Below are positions 41,666 through 50,695 of a DNA stretch of 64,000 nt, one piece after another. Below the pieces are notes generated by a model. It was not told the origin of the DNA. It worked only from the letters and a program-made list of their open reading frames with translations, and did no database searches. Each line of letters opens with the position of its first letter. The stretch's first letter is position 1. The position numbers were made by a program, and so were the translations under genes. Source of the stretch: Hyphomicrobium sp. (GTDB lineage Bacteria; Pseudomonadota; Alphaproteobacteria; Rhizobiales; Hyphomicrobiaceae); NCBI GenBank assembly GCA_003987725.1, contig RXJH01000007.1, forward strand, positions 84,514-148,513, written 5' to 3'.

Positions 41666-43258
41666 CTACGCGACCACGCCAGCCCCCGGCGCGCCCGCGG
41701 CGCTCTCCTTGGCGGCGGCACGTTCGAGCGCATTACCGCTGCGTTGCTGATACTTGTTTTTGAGGGCATCCCATTCGATCGAGAGGGAACCGCCGCTCAA
41801 ACCGTGCTGGCGATCCCAGTTCGACAAGAGATCGATGCACGCGTGATCGATATAATCGAGATCTTCGATATGGACGTGAACCTGCGCGCCGGGCTTCAGT
41901 CCCTCGAGCGCCGACGCGAGCATCGGCAGGCGAACGAGCGTCGCCGATCCCTTGAGATGCATGTCGATCCGATTGTCCGGCCCATCCTGCGTTGTGATTT
42001 CGAGATGCGAGAACGCATAGACGAGCTTCAGAAGCGACAGCCCAAGTCCGACGAGCACACCATCCAGAAGGTTCGTCAGCACGATCGTGACGACCGTGAC
42101 TACGTAGATCCCGACTTCGGCCCAACCGAAGGATCGCAACGTCGGCAGGATTTTCGGATACGCGAGTTTGTAGCCCGTATAGACGAGAACCGCGGCGAGC
42201 GCGGAAAGCGGAATGAGCTTCAGCACCGTGGGAAAGAACGCAACGAGAAGCAGAAGCCAGACGCCGTGGAGAATTGCCGACCATCGAGTCTGCGCTCCCG
42301 CAGCCACGTTTGCGCTGGAGCGAATGATCACGCCCGTCATCGGCAGCACGCCGAGAATACCGCAAATCGAATTGCCGACCCCCTGCGCGAAAAGTTCCTT
42401 GTCGTACTTCGTGCGTGGTCCGGTGTGCATCTGATCGACGGCCGTTGCACAGAGAAGCGTTTCCGCACTCGCAATGAAGGCAATGGAAACGGCACCGATG
42501 ATCATACCCGGATCAAAGATGCTCATGAGCTTCTGCGGCGTCGGATACATCTGGAGCGACCATTCCCAGATGTTGCTTGGCACGTCGACGAACTTGATCG
42601 ACTCCAACCCGAGAAGCTTCGCCGCGATCACCGCCACGATGACGCCGACCAACGGCGCCGGCATGAGTTTCATGGATTTGGGTGAATAAGCGCTCCACCC
42701 GGCGATCGTGACGATGGTCAGCAATCCGACGAGTCCGGCTGTCTGACGTCCATCGCCGCTGTGGATCGCGTCGAGAAATGCGTTCGGGATTCCGATCAGA
42801 TTCTGCACGCCGCTGCCGATCGGTTTGCCGTCGAACATGACGTGAAACTGCGAAGCGAATATCAGCACGCCGATGCCTGCGAGCATGCCGTGAATGACGG
42901 CCGGCGACACCGCGCGGAACCATTGGCCGAGCTTCAAATAGCCCGCCAGCATTTGAATAAGCCCCGCGAAAAGCACGATCGTACCGAGCATGGCGGCGCC
43001 ATGCTCTTGAACCAGCATATAGACGAGAACGGTAAGCCCGGCGGCCGGCCCGCTGACTTGCATAGGTTGGCCGGAAATCGTCGCGACGACGATACCGCCG
43101 ATAATGCCGGTGATGATGCCCGTCGTTGGCGGCAAGCCGGATGCAATCGAGATGCCCATGCACAATGGCAAGGCCACCAGAAAAACGACAATCGATGCAA
43201 GAAGATCGCGTCCGAATACGCTTGCGGCGTTCGCCGAAGCCGGGTTCGACATCGTCAT
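41666..43258 (-). CDS. SulP-family anion transporter with STAS domain
   Basis: 530 residues. Ten or more membrane helices open with FGRDLLASIVVFLVALPLCMGISIASG; the segment QPMQVSGPAAGLTVLV is the SulP anion-binding region at helices 1 and 3. The cytosolic C-terminal STAS domain (about 420-500) includes AQVHVHIEDLDYIDHACIDLLSNW. Family members move sulfate, bicarbonate or dicarboxylates; the short-STAS, DALPLCMGIS-type branch is often predicted as bicarbonate transporter, but no carbonic anhydrase lies nearby, so substrate is open. A second ATG 6 nt downstream is possible. Confidence 0.88.
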   Translation of the reverse strand: MTMSNPASANAASVFGRDLLASIVVFLVALPLCMGISIASGLPPTTGIITGIIGGIVVATISGQPMQVSGPAAGLTVLVYMLVQEHGAAMLGTIVLFAGLIQMLAGYLKLGQWFRAVSPAVIHGMLAGIGVLIFASQFHVMFDGKPIGSGVQNLIGIPNAFLDAIHSGDGRQTAGLVGLLTIVTIAGWSAYSPKSMKLMPAPLVGVIVAVIAAKLLGLESIKFVDVPSNIWEWSLQMYPTPQKLMSIFDPGMIIGAVSIAFIASAETLLCATAVDQMHTGPRTKYDKELFAQGVGNSICGILGVLPMTGVIIRSSANVAAGAQTRWSAILHGVWLLLLVAFFPTVLKLIPLSALAAVLVYTGYKLAYPKILPTLRSFGWAEVGIYVVTVVTIVLTNLLDGVLVGLGLSLLKLVYAFSHLEITTQDGPDNRIDMHLKGSATLVRLPMLASALEGLKPGAQVHVHIEDLDYIDHACIDLLSNWDRQHGLSGGSLSIEWDALKNKYQQRSGNALERAAAKESAAGAPGAGVVA

Positions 43259-43435
43259 AGAGCGTTCCCCGTGCTAGCGCGATGAGCCTTCGCGCTGACT
43301 GTTATTGTTTTTTGCGCGGAACAGTGTTGGTCCGCGTGCGGGCTTTCGCGGCCGGAACGATAAACACAGCGAAACGCTGCCGCAACGGCATCAACGGGCA
43401 TAAATGTTGCGGCATTGCGAGATAGATCAAACAAT

Positions 43436-43466
43436 AAGGCTCCGGTCCCACAGGAACCGGAGCCTT
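43436..43466 (-). terminator. Intrinsic terminator after the phasin-like gene
   Basis: AAGGCTCCGGT (43436-43446), loop of 9 nt, ACCGGAGCCTT (43456-43466): 11-bp perfect stem. On the minus strand it is followed by ATTGTTTG. It lies 32 bp after the stop of the 43498-44061 gene. Confidence 0.75.
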
Positions 43467-43497
43467 CAATCCTCAAATTACGGGCGAGTTCAGCGCA

Positions 43498-44061
43498 CTA
43501 ACGCGCGTTGCCTCTACCGCCGGAAGATCTGTTTCCCGGCGTCTGCTGACCGTCCAGCCATGTGGACATTGCCTGCTGCCATCCCTTCTGCCACATCTCA
43601 GCGGCTTGCAGCCAGAACTGCACAGGGTTGACGGCCCCGCCGCCAAAGTCGGGGAAAGCGCCGCCGTTGGTGCCTGAGAATGGCGGGAAACCCGAGCCAG
43701 CGCCAAAACCAGGCACGTTCGGGAAGTTCGGGAACGTCGGAAAGCTCGGCATCTGCTGAGGATTACCGAGCGCCTTCACCTGCTTCTCCCAAACGTCCAT
43801 CACCTGATCGACGGCCTGGAGTTGCAGCTTCGAGGCGTTTTGCATCTGCTTGCGGCTGAGTTCGACGAAATCCGTCGGCCAACCGAGAGATTTGGCCGCC
43901 TCCGCCATCTTGTCGAAGACGGCGTTGCTGTTTTTCTCTCCGAGTTCGGCAAGCTCCGCCCGCCAATTGGCCATGGCGTCGAACGCCTGAGTGACTGCCT
44001 TTTTCGCATCATCCCCAAGCTTGGTAAAAGCCGGGTTCGCCTCGAACGATGAATTCGCCAT
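43498..44061 (-). CDS. Phasin-like or PHA-granule-associated hypothetical protein
   Basis: 187 residues from ATG 44061, with TGGAGA 6 nt before it. The N-terminal 95 residues are amphipathic helices with repeated hydrophobic spacing (FTKLGDDAKKAVTQAFDAMANWRAELAELG...LSRKQMQNASKLQLQAVDQVMDVWEKQVKAL), as in phasins. The central part is Phe/Pro/Gly-rich (SFPTFPNFPNVPGFGAG). The C terminus NPVQFWLQAAEMWQKGWQQAM is an aromatic helix. No signal or membrane segment. Phasin-like function is inferred from the helix pattern only; no PHA synthase is in the window. Confidence 0.55.
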   Translation of the reverse strand: MANSSFEANPAFTKLGDDAKKAVTQAFDAMANWRAELAELGEKNSNAVFDKMAEAAKSLGWPTDFVELSRKQMQNASKLQLQAVDQVMDVWEKQVKALGNPQQMPSFPTFPNFPNVPGFGAGSGFPPFSGTNGGAFPDFGGGAVNPVQFWLQAAEMWQKGWQQAMSTWLDGQQTPGNRSSGGRGNAR

Positions 44062-44232
44062 ATCGGTTCTCCAGGGGCGCCGGGGAGCACAAAGGGCGCG
44101 AGAAGATTTCTGGCACACCGCCACCGCTCCCGCCACTCTTATCGACGTGCGGCGATCAAGCAGGCCCCGCAACCCCCTCAGTGGCTTAACGCCCCTTTTG
44201 CCGGTCAGTTCCGGGTGCTATGAGCCCCGCCC

Positions 44233-46035
44233 ATGACAGCCATTTCACATATTCGAAATTTCTCGATCATCGCCCACATCGATCACGGCAAGTCGACGCT
44301 TTCCGACCGGCTGATCCAGCTTTGCGGGAATGTCTCAAATCGTGAAATGAAAGAGCAGATCCTCGACTCGATGGACATCGAGCGGGAACGCGGCATCACG
44401 ATCAAGGCTCAGACCGTCCGGCTCGATTACCGGGCGAAAAATGGCGAGCTTTATCAATTGAATCTGATGGACACGCCCGGCCACGTCGACTTCGCCTACG
44501 AGGTCTCGCGATCGCTCGCTGCTTGCGAAGGGGCCATCCTCGTCGTCGACGCGAGCCAGGGTGTCGAAGCCCAGACCCTCGCCAACGTCTATCAAGCGCT
44601 CGACAACAATCTCGAGATCCTGCCCGTACTTAACAAAATCGATTTGCCGGCCGCCGACGAGGATCGCGTCAAGCAGCAGATCGAAGACGTGATCGGCATC
44701 GATGCCTCGGGCGCCATCGGCGTCTCCGCCAAAAGCGGCCTCAACGTCGAAGCCGTGCTCGAAGCCATCGTCGAACGCCTGCCGGCCCCGAAAGGCAACC
44801 CTAAACTGCCTTTGAAGGCGATGCTCATCGACAGCTGGTATGACGCCTACCTTGGCGTCATCGTGCTTGCCCGCGTCATCGACGGCACCCTGAAGAAGGG
44901 TCAGCGCGTGAAGCTGATGGCAACAGACGGCAGCTATCAGGTCGAGCGCGTCGGCATCTTCCGGCCGAAACAGGAAATGCTCGATGAGCTCGGCCCCGGC
45001 GAAGTCGGCTTCTTCACTGCCGCCATCAAAGAGGTTGCCGACACCCGCGTCGGCGACACGATTACGGACGAAAAAAATCCAACCCCCGAGGCCCTGCCCG
45101 GCTTCAAGCCGGCGCAACCTGTCGTCTTCTGCGGCCTCTTCCCCGTCGATGCCGCCGATTTCGAAGATCTTCGCGAGGCAATGGGCAGGCTTCGCCTGAA
45201 CGACGCCAGCTTCTCGTTCGAAACGGAAAGCTCAGCAGCATTGGGCTTCGGCTTCCGCTGCGGATTCCTCGGTCTTTTGCACCTCGAGATCATCACGGAG
45301 CGTCTGGAGCGCGAGTTCAACCTCGATCTCATCACAACGGCGCCGAGCGTCATCTATCACCTGCATATGAACGACGGCACGATCGTCGAGATGCACAATC
45401 CGGCCGACATGCCGGAGGTCCCGAAAATCGATCACATCGAAGAACCGTGGATCGAGGCCACCATCCTCGTCCCCGACGATTATCTCGGCGCCGTGCTGAA
45501 GCTCTGTCAGGACCGCCGCGGCCGCCAGAAGCAGCTCACCTACGCCGGCTCACGCGCCATGGTCGTTTACGAGTTGCCGCTCAACGAAGTGGTGTTCGAT
45601 TTCTACGACCGCTTGAAGAGCGTCTCGCGCGGTTACGCGTCCTTCGACTATCACATCAAGAATTACGAGGAAGGCGACCTCGTAAAACTCTCCATTCTCG
45701 TCAACAGCGAGCCGGTCGATGCGCTGTCGATCATCGTGCACCGTTCACGCGCAGAAAGCCGTGGCCGCTCGATGTGCGAAAAGCTGAAGGAGCTCATTCC
45801 CCCGCATCTCTTCCAGATTCCGATCCAGGCCGCGATCGGCGCCAAGGTCATTGCCCGCGAAACGATCAAGGCGCTCCGCAAAGACGTCTTGGCCAAGTGC
45901 TACGGCGGCGACATCTCACGAAAGAGAAAGCTGCTCGACAAGCAAAAGGCCGGCAAGAAGAAGATGCGCGAGTTCGGAAAAGTCGAAATCCCTCAAGAGG
46001 CGTTCATCAACGCCCTCAAGATGGACGACAACTGA
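44233..46035 (+). CDS. lepA: Elongation factor 4 (LepA)
   Basis: 600 residues. GTPase motifs: G1 [10 protein letters not shown]2 region with [11 protein letters not shown]3 DTPGHVDF, G4 LNKIDLP, G5 SAKSG. These are followed by domain II, the EF-G-like domains III and V, and the LepA-specific C-terminal domain with [28 protein letters not shown]. It acts on ribosomes to favour back-translocation or initiation under stress. It is convergent with the AsmA gene (37 bp between stops) and divergent from the phasin-like gene. Confidence 0.97.
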   Translation: MTAISHIRNFSIIAHIDHGKSTLSDRLIQLCGNVSNREMKEQILDSMDIERERGITIKAQTVRLDYRAKNGELYQLNLMDTPGHVDFAYEVSRSLAACEGAILVVDASQGVEAQTLANVYQALDNNLEILPVLNKIDLPAADEDRVKQQIEDVIGIDASGAIGVSAKSGLNVEAVLEAIVERLPAPKGNPKLPLKAMLIDSWYDAYLGVIVLARVIDGTLKKGQRVKLMATDGSYQVERVGIFRPKQEMLDELGPGEVGFFTAAIKEVADTRVGDTITDEKNPTPEALPGFKPAQPVVFCGLFPVDAADFEDLREAMGRLRLNDASFSFETESSAALGFGFRCGFLGLLHLEIITERLEREFNLDLITTAPSVIYHLHMNDGTIVEMHNPADMPEVPKIDHIEEPWIEATILVPDDYLGAVLKLCQDRRGRQKQLTYAGSRAMVVYELPLNEVVFDFYDRLKSVSRGYASFDYHIKNYEEGDLVKLSILVNSEPVDALSIIVHRSRAESRGRSMCEKLKELIPPHLFQIPIQAAIGAKVIARETIKALRKDVLAKCYGGDISRKRKLLDKQKAGKKKMREFGKVEIPQEAFINALKMDDN

Positions 46036-46072
46036 CCGCTCCCGGCTCTGCCGCACTTCAAAGGCCAGAGAA

Positions 46073-49000
46073 TTACTGGAAGCCGCCTAGGCTCTTCATC
46101 ACTTCATCCGAAGATGTTCGGCGAGGCTGCTTCTGGGCGCTCGTCGAACGTCCTGTCGATGGCCGCACCGCCGGCTCGGGCTTCGGAACAGGCAAGCCCG
46201 TTTCAGGATCGATCACGACCGTACCTGTCGCCGCATTCGGCTCACCGCCAACTGCGCCTTCCGGCGGAAGAGGCTCGACCGATATTTTCGGCGTTAACAC
46301 GGTGTTGCCCGGCGCGTCCTGAGGCTTCCCGGCATCCTGCGGCTCTGCCGCTTGCGCGGGTGGATCGCTTGCCGGCGGACTGTTTTGCGTCGCAGGCGAT
46401 TGCGGCGCCACGGGCGGCGTAGCGGACGGACCGCCAGGCTGCACCTGACTCGGTTCATTCGCCGGCCCAGTAGCGTCTGCGCCGCCGGGCATCAATCGTT
46501 CCGCTTCCTTCTTCTTCGCGGCCGCTAGAGCCGCAGCGCGCTCGGCTGCGAGTTTCTTGCGACGTTCCTTCTCGAGACGAACGCGCTCTTCGTCGATGCG
46601 CCGCGATCGCTCGAGCTCTTCGACATTGCGCTCCATCTGCCGGACAACGAGTTCGCGCTGAAGGCTGGCGACGTCCGCTTTGATCGTTAGCCCCCCGAGA
46701 TTGTCGAGCGGCCCGTCATAAAGCACCACGACAGCAGGAAGCGGCCCCTTGGGAGCCGGCGGCGTCCAATTCGCCAGCGGAATTGCTGGCGGCGGCATGG
46801 GCCTGACGTTCGACGTCAGCTGGAAAGCAGCATTCATGTCGAGCATAGCGAGATCGGCAGTGACGTTGCCCTCCAGCTGACCGTCGGCACCGTCGAGCAC
46901 GAACTTGTCGAGCTTGATCGAACCGTCGGCGATCGAGACAGCGAACTCGCGATTGCCGATCGCTAGCTTCGAGCTATTGAGCCCATTGGCAAGAGCCGCC
47001 GAAATGGCCCGCTGCTCGTTCTGCAATTTTCCGCCAAGAATGTCGTCGACGATTTGGGCGACGGTCGCAGTCGATGGGCCTGAAATTTCCGCATCAGCAA
47101 ATTTTGCTGTGCCCGTCCCCGTCATGACCGCAACGAGACCCGCCGGACTTTGCGCCCGTGCCTCGGCTTTGAGATCGATCGTCGCCGTGCCTTTTCCAGC
47201 CGTGCTGATCGTCGACAACTTGGCTTGATCGAGTTTCAGCGTCGAAGCGAAGGCGACCCCGTTCGATGCCTTCTCGAAACCGACAGTCCCGCTCAACTGT
47301 CCACCGGCTGCCGCAGCGCTGAGATCGCTCACCGCAAGCTTTCCGGGATTGAGTATCAACGTCAGTTTGCCGTCGTGTGTTGCAAGGCCCCCGCTCAAAT
47401 CAAGCGTCTTGAAAGCGATCTTGAGCGTCGCGTTCGTGTTGCCGAGCGCCGCGAAGTTGAACAGCCCCTCGGGCCAGATCGGCTGCGCATCCGCGGCCGC
47501 GTCGTTATCGACGTCCGATCCGGCCGTCGCCGTCGGTTGCTGCGGCCGCGCGTCGGTGACGGCCGCGAGCAGGCTTTGAAACGCGACGCGATCCGCATCG
47601 ATGTTGCCATCGACCTCCACGGCTTCGGCCTTCGGCGTGACTGTCAGATGAGCTGCAAGCGTCGACATGCCGAGTGAGAAGTCGCGTGTCGCGATTGTCC
47701 AGGCATTTGCGTCGTGCCCAATTTGCAGCGAACCACGCGCCGCAACGTCTTCGGCTCCGCTTGGCAACGAAATCCCGGCAGCAACGAGGGCGTCGGCAAT
47801 TTGTGCCGCCTTGAAATCGAGCCTTCCGTCGAGCGCCAGTTTGGCATTTTCTGGCCATCGCGTCTTGCCGGTGAAGCTCATGTTGAAATCGGGTGACGTG
47901 ATGTCCGCACGCGCCTCGGCGTCAGCGCCGATCACCCCGGCCGTGACCAGCGACGCGCGAGATTTCTGGGCCGCTTGATCGGCGCTGATGGTCCGGTTGC
48001 TCACGCCGCTTCGACCGAGGGTCGAGAGCAGCGACGATAACGACGGCGCATCGAGCGAGGTGCGAATGCGGCTTGGTTGCGAGCGCCAGCCCCCGAGGCC
48101 ACCGTCGAATTCCGCCGCTCCGGTGAGATTGGCGCCGTTCAACATTCCGTCGAACGTTACGTCCGTCGCCGTCGGCGACCTGAGGCCGAGCCGGATCAGC
48201 CCGGCGATCTTTCCGGCCTTCAATCCCGCGAAGCGATCCTCGCCGAGCACTGTCGAAAGTCCGGCCTTGCTCACTAGGTCGCGCATCGCGTCGGGCGTCC
48301 CGCCGACGAGATCGAACGCGAACGTGCCGGCCGGCCCGCCATCGCGCGTCTCGACGCGCCCTTCGAGTTCGATCGAAAGTCCGTTCGCCGTGGTCAGCCG
48401 CGCCACCGGCAGCTTGACGTCGCGGCCTTCGATCGCAAACGAAACATCGACATCGCGATAAGTGACGTCGCCATCTGTCAGCCGGCTGGCGATGACACGC
48501 AACCGCACGTCACCCGGCAAAACCGCGCGCGGATCTTCTGCACCCTCAACTTTGTGAAGACCGAGCGAGCGGCGGAATTCGCTGTTCAAGGCAGCGGCGA
48601 TTTTCGGGAAAACTTCTCGCGTGTCGAGATCGGCAGCCTGCAAGGTCAAATCCGTCAGCTGCCGGTCGCCGCGCAAAATCTTGAGTTCACCGGCGAGAGC
48701 CCGGCCCGACAGATCTCCGGAGGCATCCGTCAAAGCAAAGTGCGTATCATCGACTTCGAGCTTGCCCGCGGCCGAATAAGAACCGTCGGCGTCGAAATCG
48801 ATCGGAACCCCGGATTTTTCCGCCCACGCTTTGAGACGTCCGAAACTGCTGCCACCGATGAAGGCATTTCCGGCGAAACTGAACTTGCCCGCGTTGTTCT
48901 TGAGTTCGCCCGCAAGATCGAGCCGCGATCCGCCAGGCAGGCTCACCTTGAACGTATTGAGATGCGTGACGTTGCCTTGCCGAACTGCATCTATCGACAG

Positions 49001-50122
49001 GCCGCCCGCGTTTTCGCCACCGACCTTCACCTGTTCGAGATTGATCTTCGCCGTCGCCGTGCTGTCGCCTGCAACGGATTGCATCAAACCGCCGGCGAGT
49101 TGCTTGAGCTTCGCGAACGAGGCGCTTCCCTGACCCGCGCCGGCAAGCCGGTCAATGTCGAGCCATTTCGATTGCAGTGAAAGGTCGAGCCGGGGCGACG
49201 CCGTCCAGGTGGCGACAGCCGATCCCGTAATCATTTGCGGAGCGGCAGAATCGTCGAGCGATAGCGCAAGCTTCTCAAACTTTGCGCCCAGCGCATCCGC
49301 GGTGACGTCCGCTTTGAGATCGAGAAGCGGCGGCGCCTTGCCATTGGGGGCAATCGTTTCGCTGCCGGGAATGGCAAGTTTCCCAGTCCAGTTGCCCTTG
49401 AATGTCGGCTTGTTGCTCAAATCGGAAACGCGGCCATCCAGCATGTAGGCGATGGGCGAGCTGTCGCCCCGCGCGGAAACCTTGAGCGCGAAGGTTCCGT
49501 CGGGATCGGGAATGTCTGTCGCGAATTTAACGTCGTGCGCGGCTCCCGACCAGGAAACCAAGCCCTTGAAACGGAAGGGACCTTTGAGGCCGTCGGCCGA
49601 AAGTTCGCCGTCGATGCCGTCCAGCGATGCGACACGCTCTGAAGCGGCGTTGTAGATGGATATCGCACCCTCTCTGAGCCGCACCGAGCGAAGCGCTACG
49701 TCATGCGGCACGAACGGCAGATCGCCCGGCTTCAACTCGATGCTGGTCCAATTCCCGCTACCCTTCTCATCGACAGCAAGCGTCAGAACGGGTTTATCGA
49801 GCTCGATCTGGCTGGCCTCCAAAACTCCGCGCAGCAGCGCGGGCCCTGAGAGCCACATCGTGAAGCTCTCTGCGCGGACGAACGGCTCGCCCGTCTGGCC
49901 GGTCAGGTTGGAGATGCGAACTTTTTCGAAGCGGACGTAGGGGACCGGGAGAAGCTTCAGGTTGACCGAGCCGCCGACGCGGACGTCACGGCCAAGGACC
50001 TTCGAAGCCTCCTCCTCGAAGACGCCGCGATATCCGTTCCAGTCGACGAAATTGGGTACGGCAAAAAGCGCCGAAAGAACAACGACCAGTAGGCCGCCAA
50101 AATATAATAGCCCGTTGTTCAT
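46073..50122 (-). CDS. Large AsmA-family protein
   Basis: 1349 residues from the ATG at 50122 (MNNGLLYFGGLLVVVLSALFAVPNFVDWNGYRG), where an N-terminal membrane anchor leads into the AsmA domain. The bulk is an extended beta-rich periplasmic rod with repeated DLKA-type strands, and AsmA_2 homology near residues 880-1130 (VSDLSAAAAGGQLSGTVGFEKAS...). The last 200 residues hold a charged helix (RQMERNVEELERSRRIDEERVRLEKERRKK) and a Pro-rich tail. AsmA/TamB-type proteins carry phospholipids between membranes. Much larger than E. coli AsmA (617). Substrate and membrane target are inferred from the family. Confidence 0.9.
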   Translation of the reverse strand: MNNGLLYFGGLLVVVLSALFAVPNFVDWNGYRGVFEEEASKVLGRDVRVGGSVNLKLLPVPYVRFEKVRISNLTGQTGEPFVRAESFTMWLSGPALLRGVLEASQIELDKPVLTLAVDEKGSGNWTSIELKPGDLPFVPHDVALRSVRLREGAISIYNAASERVASLDGIDGELSADGLKGPFRFKGLVSWSGAAHDVKFATDIPDPDGTFALKVSARGDSSPIAYMLDGRVSDLSNKPTFKGNWTGKLAIPGSETIAPNGKAPPLLDLKADVTADALGAKFEKLALSLDDSAAPQMITGSAVATWTASPRLDLSLQSKWLDIDRLAGAGQGSASFAKLKQLAGGLMQSVAGDSTATAKINLEQVKVGGENAGGLSIDAVRQGNVTHLNTFKVSLPGGSRLDLAGELKNNAGKFSFAGNAFIGGSSFGRLKAWAEKSGVPIDFDADGSYSAAGKLEVDDTHFALTDASGDLSGRALAGELKILRGDRQLTDLTLQAADLDTREVFPKIAAALNSEFRRSLGLHKVEGAEDPRAVLPGDVRLRVIASRLTDGDVTYRDVDVSFAIEGRDVKLPVARLTTANGLSIELEGRVETRDGGPAGTFAFDLVGGTPDAMRDLVSKAGLSTVLGEDRFAGLKAGKIAGLIRLGLRSPTATDVTFDGMLNGANLTGAAEFDGGLGGWRSQPSRIRTSLDAPSLSSLLSTLGRSGVSNRTISADQAAQKSRASLVTAGVIGADAEARADITSPDFNMSFTGKTRWPENAKLALDGRLDFKAAQIADALVAAGISLPSGAEDVAARGSLQIGHDANAWTIATRDFSLGMSTLAAHLTVTPKAEAVEVDGNIDADRVAFQSLLAAVTDARPQQPTATAGSDVDNDAAADAQPIWPEGLFNFAALGNTNATLKIAFKTLDLSGGLATHDGKLTLILNPGKLAVSDLSAAAAGGQLSGTVGFEKASNGVAFASTLKLDQAKLSTISTAGKGTATIDLKAEARAQSPAGLVAVMTGTGTAKFADAEISGPSTATVAQIVDDILGGKLQNEQRAISAALANGLNSSKLAIGNREFAVSIADGSIKLDKFVLDGADGQLEGNVTADLAMLDMNAAFQLTSNVRPMPPPAIPLANWTPPAPKGPLPAVVVLYDGPLDNLGGLTIKADVASLQRELVVRQMERNVEELERSRRIDEERVRLEKERRKKLAAERAAALAAAKKKEAERLMPGGADATGPANEPSQVQPGGPSATPPVAPQSPATQNSPPASDPPAQAAEPQDAGKPQDAPGNTVLTPKISVEPLPPEGAVGGEPNAATGTVVIDPETGLPVPKPEPAVRPSTGRSTSAQKQPRRTSSDEVMKSLGGFQ

Positions 50123-50695
50123 GAACGTCTCTTTGAGCCGCGCCCGAAACGCAAAGCACACTGGCGGACATCATTGAAATAACGTCCCTGCCTTGTACAC
50201 CTGTATGGCACGGCGGCAGTTCACTCTGAACTTGAAATTTGGCTCAATTCCAACGGGCATGTACCGGTACGCCCACAAATTGAATTGAGAACCTTAGATC
50301 ATAAGCTTAGCGGATTTGTAAATGTCATAGAAGGCCGGGGAATTTTCCACATTGGCGCGATCGGAAATTGATCGCGTGAAATCGGACTGCGCCACTCGCG
50401 AACGGCAAGAGAGAAATCCCGAGGTTCGATTCGAAATGGTCATAATCCGACCCACGGTTTTGAATGAACTCGGGCCCGTAACAATCCTCTGATGAGGCAG
50501 TCGTCGTCGAACGGCGGCCGAAGGCTTCCGGCGACCCCCGCAAAAACCGAAAATGAAACACGGACTTTGTCCGGAATGTTCGTCTTTTCAGACGCTTGAA
50601 TAGCTGTGGATCGTTTTGACAAAACGCTGGCGGCCGACCCGCGGCGGGGCGCCGCGCCGGTTGTACGTTCAGCCTCGGTGGTTTACCTGAGTGCC
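50123..50695. other. 573-bp divergent intergenic region between asmA-like gene and helicase gene
   Basis: No gene is supported. It contains GTTCA-CTC-TGAAC (50219-50231) and the 10-bp palindrome GTACCGGTAC (50261-50270), plus a comparatively AT-rich stretch around 50270-50345. Both flanking genes should have their promoters here. Confidence 0.5.

Noticed and set aside
50219-50231. LexA box upstream of the helicase
   Set aside because: The motif is an inverted GTTCA/TGAAC repeat, not the direct GTTC-N7-GTTC typical of alphaproteobacterial LexA.
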